This document shows positions 9,741 to 17,859 of a stretch of DNA of 64,000 nucleotides, piece after piece. The stretch is taken from NCBI RefSeq assembly GCF_000425165.1, contig NZ_AULG01000016.1, forward strand, positions 1 to 64,000, read 5' to 3'. This DNA is from Photobacterium halotolerans DSM 18316. GTDB taxonomy: Bacteria; Pseudomonadota; Gammaproteobacteria; Enterobacterales; Vibrionaceae. The notes under the pieces were generated by a model. That model saw nothing but the letters and a program-made list of their open reading frames with translations. It had not been told where the DNA came from and did not search any database. How positions within the stretch are numbered: the first letter of the stretch is position 1; each line of letters begins with the position of its first letter. Both the position numbers and the translations under genes were made by a program.

Positions 9741-10499
9741 ATGGAAAACAAAGCCAACGCCGTCAGTCGCATTGTGGAAATCATCACCCAAAGCGCCAGA
9801 CAGGAACAGCCGGTTCCGCTGCCGGAGCTGATTTTTCATTCTGAGATCCCGAAACCCACCTATCACCGCCTGGTGCAACAGCTGGACGACGAACAGTTTC
9901 TGACGGCTGACGAACGCGGCAACGTTTACCCCGGTGCCGAACTCAAACGCATTGCCCTCAATCTGAACAGCAATAACGAGCGAAAAGCACAGCTTCAGGC
10001 GATATTGCACGGGCTGTCACGACGGGTGAAAGAAACCTGTGGTATTGCCATTCCGGACGGCAATGAAATGGTGTACCACGAACGGATTCAGACCAACTGG
10101 CCGCTGCAGATTGTCTTACCCATAGGGATGAAAACCCCGGTCTGGGCAACGGCCAGTGGCAAGTTGTTTCTGAGCTCCCTGACCAAAACTCAGCGGGAGC
10201 GGATCATAGGTCAGCTGGATATGACCAAACTGGCCAAAAATACCCATACCGACCCTGATACGCTGGAGCAGGAATTAAAGATCATCCGCGGACGTCAGGT
10301 GAGTGTGGATAACGAAGAATTCATCGACGGGCTGGTGGCTGTGGCCATTCCGGTCAAATCTGCCGACGGTAAATTTCTGGCATCCCTGTTTTGCCACTGT
10401 CCGAAAACACGCAAATCTCTGGATCAGTTACTGACGTATTTGCCCGATCTCGAACGTACCCGGGATCAGCTTCAGGGCTATATTCGTGAACTGACTTAA
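9741..10499 (+). CDS. IclR-family transcriptional regulator (copy 1)
   Basis: A 252-residue regulator with an N-terminal winged helix (about residues 5-70, with KPTYHRLVQQLDDEQFLT as the recognition region) and a C-terminal IclR effector domain. Its signatures are YHERIQTNWPLQ, ATASGKLFLSSL and EEFIDGLVAVAIPV. A TATAAT at 9704-9709 suggests its own promoter between the lactonase gene and this one. It is clearly paralogous to the convergent IclR gene at 10529-11302, sharing the NWPLQI, ATASGKL and EFIDG motifs. The ligand is probably a small acid or sugar derivative, by family analogy. Confidence 0.88.
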   Translation: MENKANAVSRIVEIITQSARQEQPVPLPELIFHSEIPKPTYHRLVQQLDDEQFLTADERGNVYPGAELKRIALNLNSNNERKAQLQAILHGLSRRVKETCGIAIPDGNEMVYHERIQTNWPLQIVLPIGMKTPVWATASGKLFLSSLTKTQRERIIGQLDMTKLAKNTHTDPDTLEQELKIIRGRQVSVDNEEFIDGLVAVAIPVKSADGKFLASLFCHCPKTRKSLDQLLTYLPDLERTRDQLQGYIRELT

Positions 10500-10528
10500 T
10501 CACAGCCCTTTGCTGTTGCCAGCTAATC

Positions 10529-11302
10529 TCAGCTCAGCATCATTGCCATAATTTCATCCGCGGCTTCTTGCATCAGCGGCACAAAGGTTTCCAGATCAAG
10601 CAACGGATGACGAACCACAGGGCTGTGACAGAACAGAAACCCCAGCAGCAAACCATCACGCGCTATCGGCACGGAAACCGCGGCCATACCATCAATGAAT
10701 TCACCATTATCCCGGCCGTAGCCCAGTCCACGAATAGTGGCCAGCTCCTGCTCCAGTTTTGCCTTATCAACCAGGGTATGTTCGGTGAAGACTTCCAGCG
10801 CGATGTTATCCAGAATCACCCGGCGCACGCCGTCCGGCAAGGTCGCCAGATACAGTTTGCCTGACGCCGTCGCCGCCAGCGGCACTGAACTGCCTACCGG
10901 CAGGCTGATCTGCAAAGGCCAGTTGGTCTGAACCCGCTCAAAGTACAGCATTTCGATGCCGTTCGGCACAGAGATGCCACAGGTTTCACCAATTTGCGCC
11001 GACAGCCTTTCCAGCACTGTCAGGCGCTGCGACTCAAAGACCTTATTGCGCAGCACGGCCAGTGCCATCTGCCTGAATTCCGGCCCGGCAATCACTTTTC
11101 TCAGCATGTTCTCGCGCAGAATGCCAAGCTCTTTTAACTGAACCAGCAGTTTTGCGGTGGCCAGCTTGGGAAGATCCATCGCCTCAGCCAGTTCATTCTG
11201 ATCGTACTGACCTTCGTGCTCGGAGATAAAGGATAAAATCCGTAAGACACGCTCAATCGTCGAGCCTTTTTCTTTTCGGGTAATGGGCTTAATTGTGTTC
11301 AT
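10529..11302 (-). CDS. IclR-family transcriptional regulator (copy 2)
   Basis: A 257-residue regulator with an N-terminal winged helix at about residues 14-75 (STIERVLRILSFISEH and DLPKLATAKLLVQL) and an IclR ligand domain with YFERVQTNWPLQ, ATASGKLYLATL and GEFIDGMAAVSVP. It is convergent with and paralogous to the IclR gene at 9741-10499, with only ~30 bp between the two stop codons. Its promoter region (11303-11405) borders repeat island 1, so the island inserted just upstream. No target gene can be assigned. Confidence 0.87.
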   Translation of the reverse strand: MNTIKPITRKEKGSTIERVLRILSFISEHEGQYDQNELAEAMDLPKLATAKLLVQLKELGILRENMLRKVIAGPEFRQMALAVLRNKVFESQRLTVLERLSAQIGETCGISVPNGIEMLYFERVQTNWPLQISLPVGSSVPLAATASGKLYLATLPDGVRRVILDNIALEVFTEHTLVDKAKLEQELATIRGLGYGRDNGEFIDGMAAVSVPIARDGLLLGFLFCHSPVVRHPLLDLETFVPLMQEAADEIMAMMLS

Positions 11303-11405
11303 GTTTATTCATATAGTGTTGTTTCAGGTCAGGTTATACGGATCATTCTGGGTGATCAATATAAGGTGAGCGAAGTGGGGTGTGTTCTCTTTAAAGTCTG
11401 TCTGA

Positions 11406-11581
11406 TATGTCGCGCTTGAGTTCAGTGTTTCCTTCGCCATGGTGTGGCGCGCGCCAGACACTCTTTGCGGGCACAAAGAGTGCCCAGAAATGCCTGTTTG
11501 TCCGTTGCTGTTGCCCGGGCCGGTTGTAGGCGCTCCCGGCGCCGACAACCTAAAAATTCGTCCATGAGTTTTTCCCTGGGG
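11406..11581 (+). repeat. three-hairpin repeat, copy 1
   Basis: First of eleven copies of a ~175 bp element. In order it has a leader ATGTCGCGCTTGAG, hairpin 1 (CACTCTTTG / CAAAGAGTG, 11459-11482), a linker CCCAGAAATGCCTG, hairpin 2 (GGTTGTAGGCGC / GCGCCGACAACC, 11522-11550), hairpin 3 (AAAAATTC / GAATTTTT type; here one stem base differs) and the end CCCTGGGG. No copy contains a conserved reading frame. The copies at 11406, 11643, 11875 and 12130 are tandem. Confidence 0.9.
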
Positions 11582-11642
11582 ATGTGGTTTTTTTGTGATT
11601 TTTGGGGGGCTGTGGTTGGTGCTTTGGGTGAGACATGAAGGT

Positions 11643-11815
11643 ATGTCGCGATTAGGTTCAGTGGCAATCTCACCATATTCGGATGCGCGCCAGACACTCT
11701 TTGCTGGCTCAAAGAGTGCCCAGAAATGCCTTTTATTCTTTGATGTTGTCCGGGCCGGTTGTAGGCGCTCCCAGCGCCGACAACCTAAAAATTCGTACTG
11801 AATTTTTCCCTGGGG
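11643..11815 (+). repeat. three-hairpin repeat, copy 2
   Basis: Same architecture as copy 1, separated from it by a 61 bp type-A spacer (GTGATTTTTGG ... GTGAGACATGAAGGT). In hairpin 2 the loop base change CCCAGCGCC lengthens the stem by one pair. The leader has the variant GCAATCTCACCATATTC, shared with copy 5. Confidence 0.9.
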
Positions 11816-11874
11816 AAGTGGTTTTTTGTGATTTTTGGGGGCTGTGGCTGGTGCTTTAAGTGAGATATGAAGGT

Positions 11875-12048
11875 ATGTCGCGCTTGAGTTCAGTGCTTCC
11901 CTCACCATGGTGTGGCGCGCGCCAGACACTCTTTGTTGGCCCAAAGAGTGCCCAGAAATGCCTGTTTGTTCGTTGCTGTTGTCCGGGCCGGTTGTAGGCG
12001 CTCCCTGCGCCGACAACCTAAAAATTCGTCCTGAATTTTTCCCTGGGG
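11875..12048 (+). repeat. three-hairpin repeat, copy 3
   Basis: Same architecture. It is preceded by another type-A spacer (59 bp) nearly identical to the one between copies 1 and 2, so the unit repeated in tandem is about 235 bp including the spacer. Confidence 0.9.
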
Positions 12049-12076
12049 ATGCGTCACAAATACACATTATCAAACC

Positions 12077-12104
12077 GTCATTCCCGCGCAGGCGGGAATC
12101 CATA
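12077..12104. repeat. GTCATTCCCGCG palindrome in spacer (type B)
   Basis: The palindromic segment ATTCCCGCGCAGGCGGGAAT sits in the 81 bp spacer between copies 3 and 4. The same palindrome recurs between copies 8 and 9 in island 2 with similar flanks, so it travels with the element. Similar palindromes (dRS3-like) are scattered in other bacterial genomes and often serve as phage or element insertion points. Confidence 0.75.
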
Positions 12105-12129
12105 AAGCAAGTTCAATGGCTGGATAAGT

Positions 12130-12338
12130 ATGTCGCGCTTGAGTTCAGCGCTTCCCTCGCCATAGTGTGACGCGCGCCAGACACTCTTTGCTGGCTCAAA
12201 GAGTGCCCAGAAATGCCTGTTTATCCGTTGGTGTTGTCCGGGCCGGTTGTAGGCGCTCCCGGCGCCGACAACCTAAAAATTCGTCCTGAATTTTTCCCTA
12301 GAATTGTGTGATACAATTTGCAAACACACTTTTGGACA
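12130..12338 (+). repeat. three-hairpin repeat, copy 4, with 3' extension
   Basis: The core ends at about 12300 with CCCTAG in place of CCCTGGGG. It continues into a 38 bp extension (AATTGTGTGATACAATTTGC and on to CTTTTGGACA) that is found again only after copy 5 at 14260-14297. Copies 4 and 5 thus form extended direct repeats around the degenerate integron. Confidence 0.88.
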
Positions 12339-12393
12339 TTTCCGAGTTAAAACCTTAACTCTAACTCGTCAGTTTCAGATTAAAATTTCTATG

Positions 12394-12465
12394 AGTTAAC
12401 ACCGCGCTCACCGGTAAATTGGGAGCGAAGCGAGTAATTTATCCGAGTGCAGCACTTTGTTAGGC
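12394..12465 (-). other. attC-like integron recombination site
   Basis: On the minus strand the site begins GCCTAAC (a perfect RYYYAAC box, 12465-12459) that overlaps the stop codon of the cassette gene. It ends GTTAACT (12400-12394), six of seven matches to GTTRRRY. Between them is a long imperfect palindrome (GCACTCGGATAAATT against AATTTACCGGTGAGCGC) with a GC-rich apical loop. Placement, length (72 bp) and imperfect symmetry fit an attC site that closes a gene cassette. Confidence 0.65.
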
Positions 12466-13512
12466 ATTATCCGGAACATTCAAAAATCTACCACTTTCTG
12501 CAACATTTGCTCTAGGACCTCCAGCTAATTCGCCCCTAAAAACTTGATAAAGTTCATGACTTTCTTTTATCCCTTTTGTAAAGTCATTCAAATTTCTCTC
12601 AGCCTGTCTCTGCATTCTTTTTTCGCCTCTTTCGACATCATAATATTTTGTCTTTGTTTTTTCTCGCTGTCTAAAAACGAAATCCATAGAACTTCCTAAA
12701 CATACACCAGACATGAAAGCTTGCCGAACATGAGCGTTAGGGCCTGAGTCGATAGAATGAGCGCACTCAATATGCCCCATCCAATTGAACCACATTACAG
12801 CACCGTCCATTCTGTGATATCTTGCGTAAGGGAGCCTAAAATCTTCTGGGTCATTCAAGGCCACAATACGTTGATAGCGCTCTAGATCTTCTGGTAATGC
12901 ATCTTTACCAAAAAAGGTAAACGCATCCAATATGGCTTCAGTATCCAGTTGTGAGTCGAAGTTAAAGTGCTCTTCTAGCAATTTAACCATTAACTCTTCA
13001 ACCTTTAAAATTGAATTTTTTATTATTGGGCTATTAATTTCTTTTAAAACTTTTTCCCACAAATCATCTTTGTCTTCTTCATCTTCTAACGACACCTCTG
13101 CATATTCTTTCCATAGATTAAGAGCAAGATTTCGATCACGACCAAAGTATCTTCCAACATATTGCATGTAGTTTTCGTCAACTGGCCTCCCATAAACATC
13201 ATGGTACTCAGTGTAACTATCTAGATCACGAAAAAACGCAGCATAATTATCGCCACGTCGTTTAGGTGCTCCATCCTCTATCCAACTGGCAAATAAAACT
13301 TTCTTCTCCTCAGGCCATCCATCTGGTGGCGGCATAGCAGAAAGCAAGGGGTTATCTCTTCGTAATCTTGACAATATTCGATCTGAATTTTCTTTCACCG
13401 AGCGCCAATCAGAAAGGTCGAAGTGATTCCCCATGCAAACAATATCTCCATCCGTAAAGAGTGGTCGAATATCTTCCTCAAAACCTACATTTCCAATCAT
13501 TCTATTACTCAT
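12460..13512 (-). CDS. integron cassette protein, unknown function
   Basis: A 350-residue protein beginning at ATG 13512, placed by AAGGAAG just upstream (an in-frame TTG at 13530 is less likely). Residues 1-90 carry a pattern I recognise from many uncharacterised bacterial proteins: FEEDIRPLF, then FDLSDW, then ILSRLRR, then MPPPDGWPEEKKVLFASWIE. It resembles a c-type-cytochrome-like module without the heme CxxCH. The rest is acidic, helical and unrecognised. The gene is more AT-rich than host genes. Its stop overlaps the attC-like site and its start lies ~30 bp from the attI-side boundary, the usual geometry of a first integron cassette. No function is proposed. Confidence 0.75.
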   Translation of the reverse strand: MSNRMIGNVGFEEDIRPLFTDGDIVCMGNHFDLSDWRSVKENSDRILSRLRRDNPLLSAMPPPDGWPEEKKVLFASWIEDGAPKRRGDNYAAFFRDLDSYTEYHDVYGRPVDENYMQYVGRYFGRDRNLALNLWKEYAEVSLEDEEDKDDLWEKVLKEINSPIIKNSILKVEELMVKLLEEHFNFDSQLDTEAILDAFTFFGKDALPEDLERYQRIVALNDPEDFRLPYARYHRMDGAVMWFNWMGHIECAHSIDSGPNAHVRQAFMSGVCLGSSMDFVFRQREKTKTKYYDVERGEKRMQRQAERNLNDFTKGIKESHELYQVFRGELAGGPRANVAESGRFLNVPDNA

Positions 13513-13537
13513 TATATTCTTCCTTTTCAATGATTAT

Positions 13538-13733
13538 AATTAACCTTAGTTACAGTCTAGCCTATTAACTTCCGGCAAAACATCTACCTAAAATTTTATT
13601 ATCGTGCATGCTGGTTTCCCAAACCCATTATTTAAATTCGTAAATAGATAACCGATTTATAAAAATTAATCATATGAATTAATACGTGTACAAACGCGAA
13701 AATTTTTTAACTATTTTCCTTGATAACCGGTAG
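13538..13733. other. putative attI region of a degenerate integron
   Basis: A noncoding stretch between the cassette gene and the intI fragment, which diverge from it as in a real integron. The AATTAAC at 13538-13544 (GTTAATT on the minus strand) is a six-of-seven match to the GTTRRRY crossover box and would give the cassette gene a short leader. No further integrase-binding sites are clear, so the call rests mainly on position. Confidence 0.4.
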
Positions 13734-13769
13734 CCTTAAAATACTATATGTAAACACAGTATTTTAAGG
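13734..13769 (+). promoter_or_regulatory. inverted repeat with LexA-like box upstream of the intI fragment
   Basis: A 12 bp perfect inverted repeat (CCTTAAAATACT / AGTATTTTAAGG) encloses CTATATGTAAACACAG at 13744-13759. That sequence matches the LexA pattern CTGT-N8-ACAG with one mismatch. SOS control of integron integrases through LexA is well established in Vibrio, and this box is in the expected place, 22 bp before the integrase start. Confidence 0.55.
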
Positions 13770-13780
13770 CAAGGGTTATC

Positions 13781-14056
13781 ATGAGTATAAAAAGCCTATT
13801 TCTAAGCGGTCTTCAAGAAGAAATGCATATGCGTGGTTACAGTATTAGAACGGAAAAAAACTATCTGTATTGGATCAAGGCATTCATTAACTTTCACGAC
13901 AAGCGTCACCCTGAAACAATGGGAACGAAAGAAGTTGCACAATTTTTAACCTTTCTTGCCAATCGACAAAATGTGGCTATCAACACACAAAAAATTGCAC
14001 TGAACGCATTAACCTATCTATCAGATAGCATTTGCACCATGAGCTTGGGGATTTAG
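13781..14056 (+). pseudogene. intI: truncated integron integrase (N-terminal domain only)
   Basis: The first ~82 residues match the N-terminal SAM-like DNA-binding domain of chromosomal integron integrases (IntIA type): SLFLSGLQEE, NYLYWIKAFINFHDKRHP, MGTKEVAQFLTFLA and ALNALTYL are hallmark stretches. Identity stops near 14027. The whole catalytic domain (RHRY and the IntI-specific patch) is missing, replaced by unrelated sequence leading into repeat copy 5. Full-length IntI is about 320 residues, so the gene cannot recombine. The orientation away from the cassette gene is the normal integron arrangement. Only an intact integrase elsewhere could act on the sites here. Confidence 0.85.
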
Positions 14057-14108
14057 GTTTTTGCTATGCCACTAAACAGCGACATTTACCGACAGTGTTA
14101 TCTCCATT

Positions 14109-14297
14109 GGCAATCTCACCATATTCGAATGCACGCCAGACACTCTTTGTTGGCTCTAAGAGTGCCCAGAAATGCCTGTTTGTTCGTTGATTTTGTCCGG
14201 GCCGGTTGTAGGCGCTCCCGGCGCCGACAACCTAAAAATTCGTCCTGAATTTTTTCCTAGAATTGTGTGATGCAATTTGCAAACACACTTTTGGACA
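14109..14297 (+). repeat. three-hairpin repeat, copy 5, with 3' extension
   Basis: The leader is the GCAATCTCACCATATTC variant. Hairpin 1 has one mismatch (CTAAGAGTG). The core ends TTCCTAG at 14260, and the same 38 bp extension as copy 4 continues to 14297. It is the junction where the integrase is cut off and where the segment carrying the ATPase gene begins. Confidence 0.88.
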
Positions 14298-14482
14298 GAA
14301 ATGAGTCAGTGGCTTTACTAATTTAGCAATTTACTGATTACTTATAGCATCCAGCCTTGCATCTGATTTGTATACCCTCTTGTGCATACAGTAGTGTAAA
14401 CACACACTCGTTTTCCCCTTCATAATGGTCTTAATCCTTTGAGATAGTTTAATTAAGAGCGTTTGACGGTAAAACAAGACAG

Positions 14483-14524
14483 GTTCTTACAGGAGACATA
14501 AGGGGCTATATCTCCTGTAAGAAC
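14483..14524 (-). terminator. large stem-loop after the ATPase gene
   Basis: A 14 bp perfect stem (GTTCTTACAGGAGA / TCTCCTGTAAGAAC) with a 14-base loop, directly after the minus-strand stop codon at 14527. The T-tract is weak. The 180 bp between this and repeat copy 5 contain no gene. Confidence 0.55.
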
Positions 14525-14526
14525 AT

Positions 14527-17085
14527 TTATTTTCTTCGTTTTTTCAGGTTAGTAAAGTACTCCTCAAGGTCTGCTACATCTTTTTCCAATTCATCAATAT
14601 CTGGAAATGCACCAGCAACTTCTTCTGCCATATCATGTCCGTGCATATATGTACTGCACTTGCTCATAGCCGTATTAATGGTTTCAACATCTAGGTCAGT
14701 GATATCAGTTAGGTATCTGCAACTCTGAGTTTTTACTTCCCTATTGAAACGCTCAACAACACCACGAATCAACCATTCTTCGACGAGCCTTTCCCAAGTT
14801 TCTCGCATTTTCCCATAGATAAATCCTGCTTGATGTTGATAGTCTTCTATGGATTCGTTGGCTTTTTTCCTAGCTATGACCAACTTATTTTTGAGGAAAC
14901 CTATTCTGCTTTGTGTTTTTAAAGCGTCCCAAGGTGGAGCATCGAGAGGAATACCTGTAACACTCTTATTTCTAGTAACAGCTTTAATAGTCACATCGTC
15001 AGCAGTCTCTTGAATCATTTTCATGAAAGGTAAGTCATGAGTAAATACGATTACTTGCCTTGATTTTGCTTCCTCAACGATTCTTGTTGCGAATCTCAGT
15101 CTCCATATGTGGTCAAGAGAATTTACGGGATCGTCAAATATGATTGCAGACTTTCTGCTATCGGTAGCTAACTCCGCAAAGAAGCTTGCTAAAGATATAC
15201 ATTTTTGCTCTCCTTCACTTGCAATATCGATAATGTTTGTATTGTTCTCTGAAAGCTGAATACTGAAGTTTTGGTTGCCTTTGGCACCTTTCGTGAGAGC
15301 ATTAATTTTGAAGTGGTTGAATCCTAATTTTTCTAGCTCACTATTGAAAAACTCTTGCATCCGTCCTATCGAGCCAGAGCTACATATCTCGTTATTTAAC
15401 CTCGTGATTGCAGTTGTAGAGGTGGATCGCTTAACTTTATCATAGGCTTCTCTTTTCTTAGCTTTCGCAATTTCAGATTTAATTTGTTCTTTGACCGCTA
15501 GGATTTTCTCCTTGTCTTCAATCTCAAAGATTCTCTGCTGTTTAATCTTAATTGCTGCTGCTTTTGCTTCGTCATTCAACACCGCTTTCTCTGCTTCCTC
15601 CAATTTAGTTATGTGGGAGTTTAACCGTGTAAGTGCTACTGAATTTATTTCTTCTTGTTTAAATACAGGGGGGTCTTGTAACAAGCTATCAGATCTAGTT
15701 TTGAGTGTTAGAATCAGCGTATCGAACTGCGTACCTAACTCTCGGTCCTTCTCTTTAATTTCATTGAGGATGGCGTCATATGGAACAATAGAAAAACTTA
15801 AGTCCTTAATTTTTTCAAGTTCTGCACTCCAATTTTTCAATGCAACATCTGCTTCTTTTTGCAACTCACTACGAAGATAAGTGTCGAAAGAAGCTAACCT
15901 TGATGCAGTTGTATTATCAATTTCCTGTAGACATGTTGGGCAGTGGTCACCTTCCTGTAGAGGAAATGTCTTCTTTTGTTCTGCATTTTCAATGAAGATT
16001 TTGGCCGCGTTCCACATCGTAAGCCATTGTTCGGAACCTATATTCGATACTGGTAATTGAGAAAATGTCACTGAGCTTAATTCAGCCGCAGCTAACTTAG
16101 TTTGTTCTTTTTTGCTGTATAAATCCTTATAGTGTTCCACCGACTTTAGATTTAGCTTATCAAAAAGATTTTTTAAGAACTTCTGAAGCGGCACTGCCCG
16201 AAGTCTTCTTTTTTGATATCGGTCTTTAAGAGTTTTAGGTGAGTTATTAGTCAGTTCAATGACTTCTTTTCTCAATTCTTGTAGTTCAGACAGTTCTTCT
16301 TGAGTAGCACACAATAAATCTACGCTTTCAGGTTTTAACTGTGAGCTTATGACTAGTTTGCTTGGTGTGGTGCCTATATTCATTTGTGGAAGAACATGGA
16401 CGGGTAGATAAGCGACCTCTTCCTTTTTCGCCTTGTTCGCAATGAAACTACTCACTTTGAGCAATTCATCCAATAGCTTCAAAGCCGCAGGTTTAAAGTC
16501 CAAAGTATCAGTTTTAGACAGATAGTGAATCGATGATTGTGAGTCGAATACTCGAATAGACTTAAGACGAGGGTCTGGTTCCAATTGATTGTTCCATGTC
16601 ACCAGTTCTGGTTTCCCATTTGATTCTATTTGAATTTCTGCCGATGGTATTCCAACTTTGTCAGCGAATACGTTATGTTTTAGAGCAGGAGCTTCCCCCC
16701 TTGTTAAGCAGGCATTCTTCAATATCTTGGCATAACTCGACTTTCCAGCTCCGTTGTTACCATAAATGACGGTCAACCCTTTCGGTGAAAACTCAATTTT
16801 TTTCTCCGCAGCAAGTGTTGATATGTTTAAAGCATTGCCAACAGAAATAAGTTTGTTTTCTTCAGCTTCTGTATGATATCCAGTTGCTTTAGCTTGCTGA
16901 GTTAATATTTCGTAATCTGTACTTTTGTCTTCTAAACCAAACTCCATCTTTGCAAGTACGTAAGCAGTTTCGAGTTCTGAATGTGATAGTTCACCTAAAT
17001 CTAGTGCTTGGTTTAGAGTGTATCTCCACCAATCAGGCTTTCCTTTATTGTTTATTAGATCACATATTTTTGTTGCTATTGGCAT
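14527..17085 (-). CDS. RloC/SMC-like ATPase with zinc-hook motif, putative defence protein
   Basis: An 852-residue protein from ATG 17085, set by AAGGAAG upstream (a longer ATG at 17115 lacks one). Walker A is GNNGAGKSS at 109-117. Long coiled coils at about 200-340 and 400-560 flank CPTC at 382-385, a possible Rad50/RloC-type zinc hook. The ABC signature-like SEGEQKCISLASF is near 623, Walker B SAIIFDDPVNSLD at 646-658, and the H-loop FTHDLPF near 681. The ~130-residue C-terminal domain has R761xxxE765 and H815-G-H817, which could be a PrrC/RloC-like nuclease triad or a HEPN-like site. RloC is a translation-disabling tRNase in phage defence, so the role here is by analogy. The gene is AT-rich and bracketed by repeats 5 and 6. 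Confidence 0.8.
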   Translation of the reverse strand: MPIATKICDLINNKGKPDWWRYTLNQALDLGELSHSELETAYVLAKMEFGLEDKSTDYEILTQQAKATGYHTEAEENKLISVGNALNISTLAAEKKIEFSPKGLTVIYGNNGAGKSSYAKILKNACLTRGEAPALKHNVFADKVGIPSAEIQIESNGKPELVTWNNQLEPDPRLKSIRVFDSQSSIHYLSKTDTLDFKPAALKLLDELLKVSSFIANKAKKEEVAYLPVHVLPQMNIGTTPSKLVISSQLKPESVDLLCATQEELSELQELRKEVIELTNNSPKTLKDRYQKRRLRAVPLQKFLKNLFDKLNLKSVEHYKDLYSKKEQTKLAAAELSSVTFSQLPVSNIGSEQWLTMWNAAKIFIENAEQKKTFPLQEGDHCPTCLQEIDNTTASRLASFDTYLRSELQKEADVALKNWSAELEKIKDLSFSIVPYDAILNEIKEKDRELGTQFDTLILTLKTRSDSLLQDPPVFKQEEINSVALTRLNSHITKLEEAEKAVLNDEAKAAAIKIKQQRIFEIEDKEKILAVKEQIKSEIAKAKKREAYDKVKRSTSTTAITRLNNEICSSGSIGRMQEFFNSELEKLGFNHFKINALTKGAKGNQNFSIQLSENNTNIIDIASEGEQKCISLASFFAELATDSRKSAIIFDDPVNSLDHIWRLRFATRIVEEAKSRQVIVFTHDLPFMKMIQETADDVTIKAVTRNKSVTGIPLDAPPWDALKTQSRIGFLKNKLVIARKKANESIEDYQHQAGFIYGKMRETWERLVEEWLIRGVVERFNREVKTQSCRYLTDITDLDVETINTAMSKCSTYMHGHDMAEEVAGAFPDIDELEKDVADLEEYFTNLKKRRK

Positions 17086-17348
17086 AGATACTTCCTTCGC
17101 TGATGCAAATATCAATGATATTGCATATTTTTGTGGGAAACTTTTTATAGCTCAAATAAACATACCCAACTGGGAGCGTCTTCGACACATATCGAACAAT
17201 CAATAAATCCGATTTTTCACATAACTGGTAGAGTGAATACTTAAGATTAGATTTTCTATGGGAGTTTGTGTTTGACTTCGCATAATCAAGTACTAGCTCT
17301 AACAAATTTCGGGGGCAATAACGAGTTACAAGCCCAAACAATACCACT

Positions 17349-17527
17349 CCCCCAGGGAAAAATTCATGGATGAATTTTTAGGTTGTCGGCGCCGGGAGCG
17401 CCTACAACCGACCCGGACAACACCAGCGAACAGACAGGCATTTCTGGGCACTCTTTGGGCCAGCAAAGAGTGTCTGGCGCGCATTCGAAAATGGTGAGAT
17501 TGTCACTGAACCCAAGCGCGACATACC
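17349..17527 (-). repeat. three-hairpin repeat, copy 6 (reversed)
   Basis: Reverse orientation relative to copies 1-5, so its CCCTGGGG end points toward the ATPase gene. Hairpin 3 is a perfect AAAAATTCAT / ATGAATTTTT and hairpin 1 is CACTCTTTG / CAAAGAGTG. The leader contains the variant ATTTTCGAATGCGCGCC. Confidence 0.9.
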
Positions 17528-17859
17528 CGCAAGAACTTCAGAATTCCCCAAAACCACGCTACCGCCAAAGCGCTCTATCAAGAACCCCCTGAATCTCCCG
17601 TTTCCAAGACTAGAACACGGTTTAAGGGTTGCTGCATTGAATCACCCACAGTGTGATTTGAGCCAACAAATCAGTACAACGCCCTTGTTTTGCAATGTCT
17701 TCACCGCAGACGAGTGACCTGAAAGTACGCTTGTCGGGGTTCACTCAGCCTGAAGGGTTTGCCCGCTTCGCCGGGCAAATAAAAAATGCCCGGACAGGCA
17801 CTGCACTGTCCTTTAACCAACAATGGGGTAATTCCAGCTTGGACCTAACTATTTCCACT
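17528..17859. other. spacer without a recognisable gene
   Basis: 332 bp between copies 6 and 7. It holds only one short reading frame (17695-17892) that runs into the repeat and has no good ribosome binding site. There is a small stem TGCCCGG / CCGGGCA-like segment near 17760-17800. Unlike the other spacers it matches neither the type-A nor the type-B spacer. Confidence 0.5.

Noticed and set aside
11324-12103. 259-residue minus-strand reading frame across repeat copies 1-3
   Set aside because: It is made of the tandem repeats read through (the same GAPTTGP/QTGISGHSL-like segments recur at each copy), has no ribosome binding site, and is explained by hairpin-forming repeats.
11406-12338. Tandem copies as a CRISPR array
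   Set aside because: Units are ~175 bp with three hairpins and the spacers are conserved rather than unique; no cas genes are present.
17060-17347. 95-residue frame upstream of the RloC-like gene
   Set aside because: No ribosome binding site or family likeness; it overlaps the start of the ATPase gene and looks like promoter DNA.
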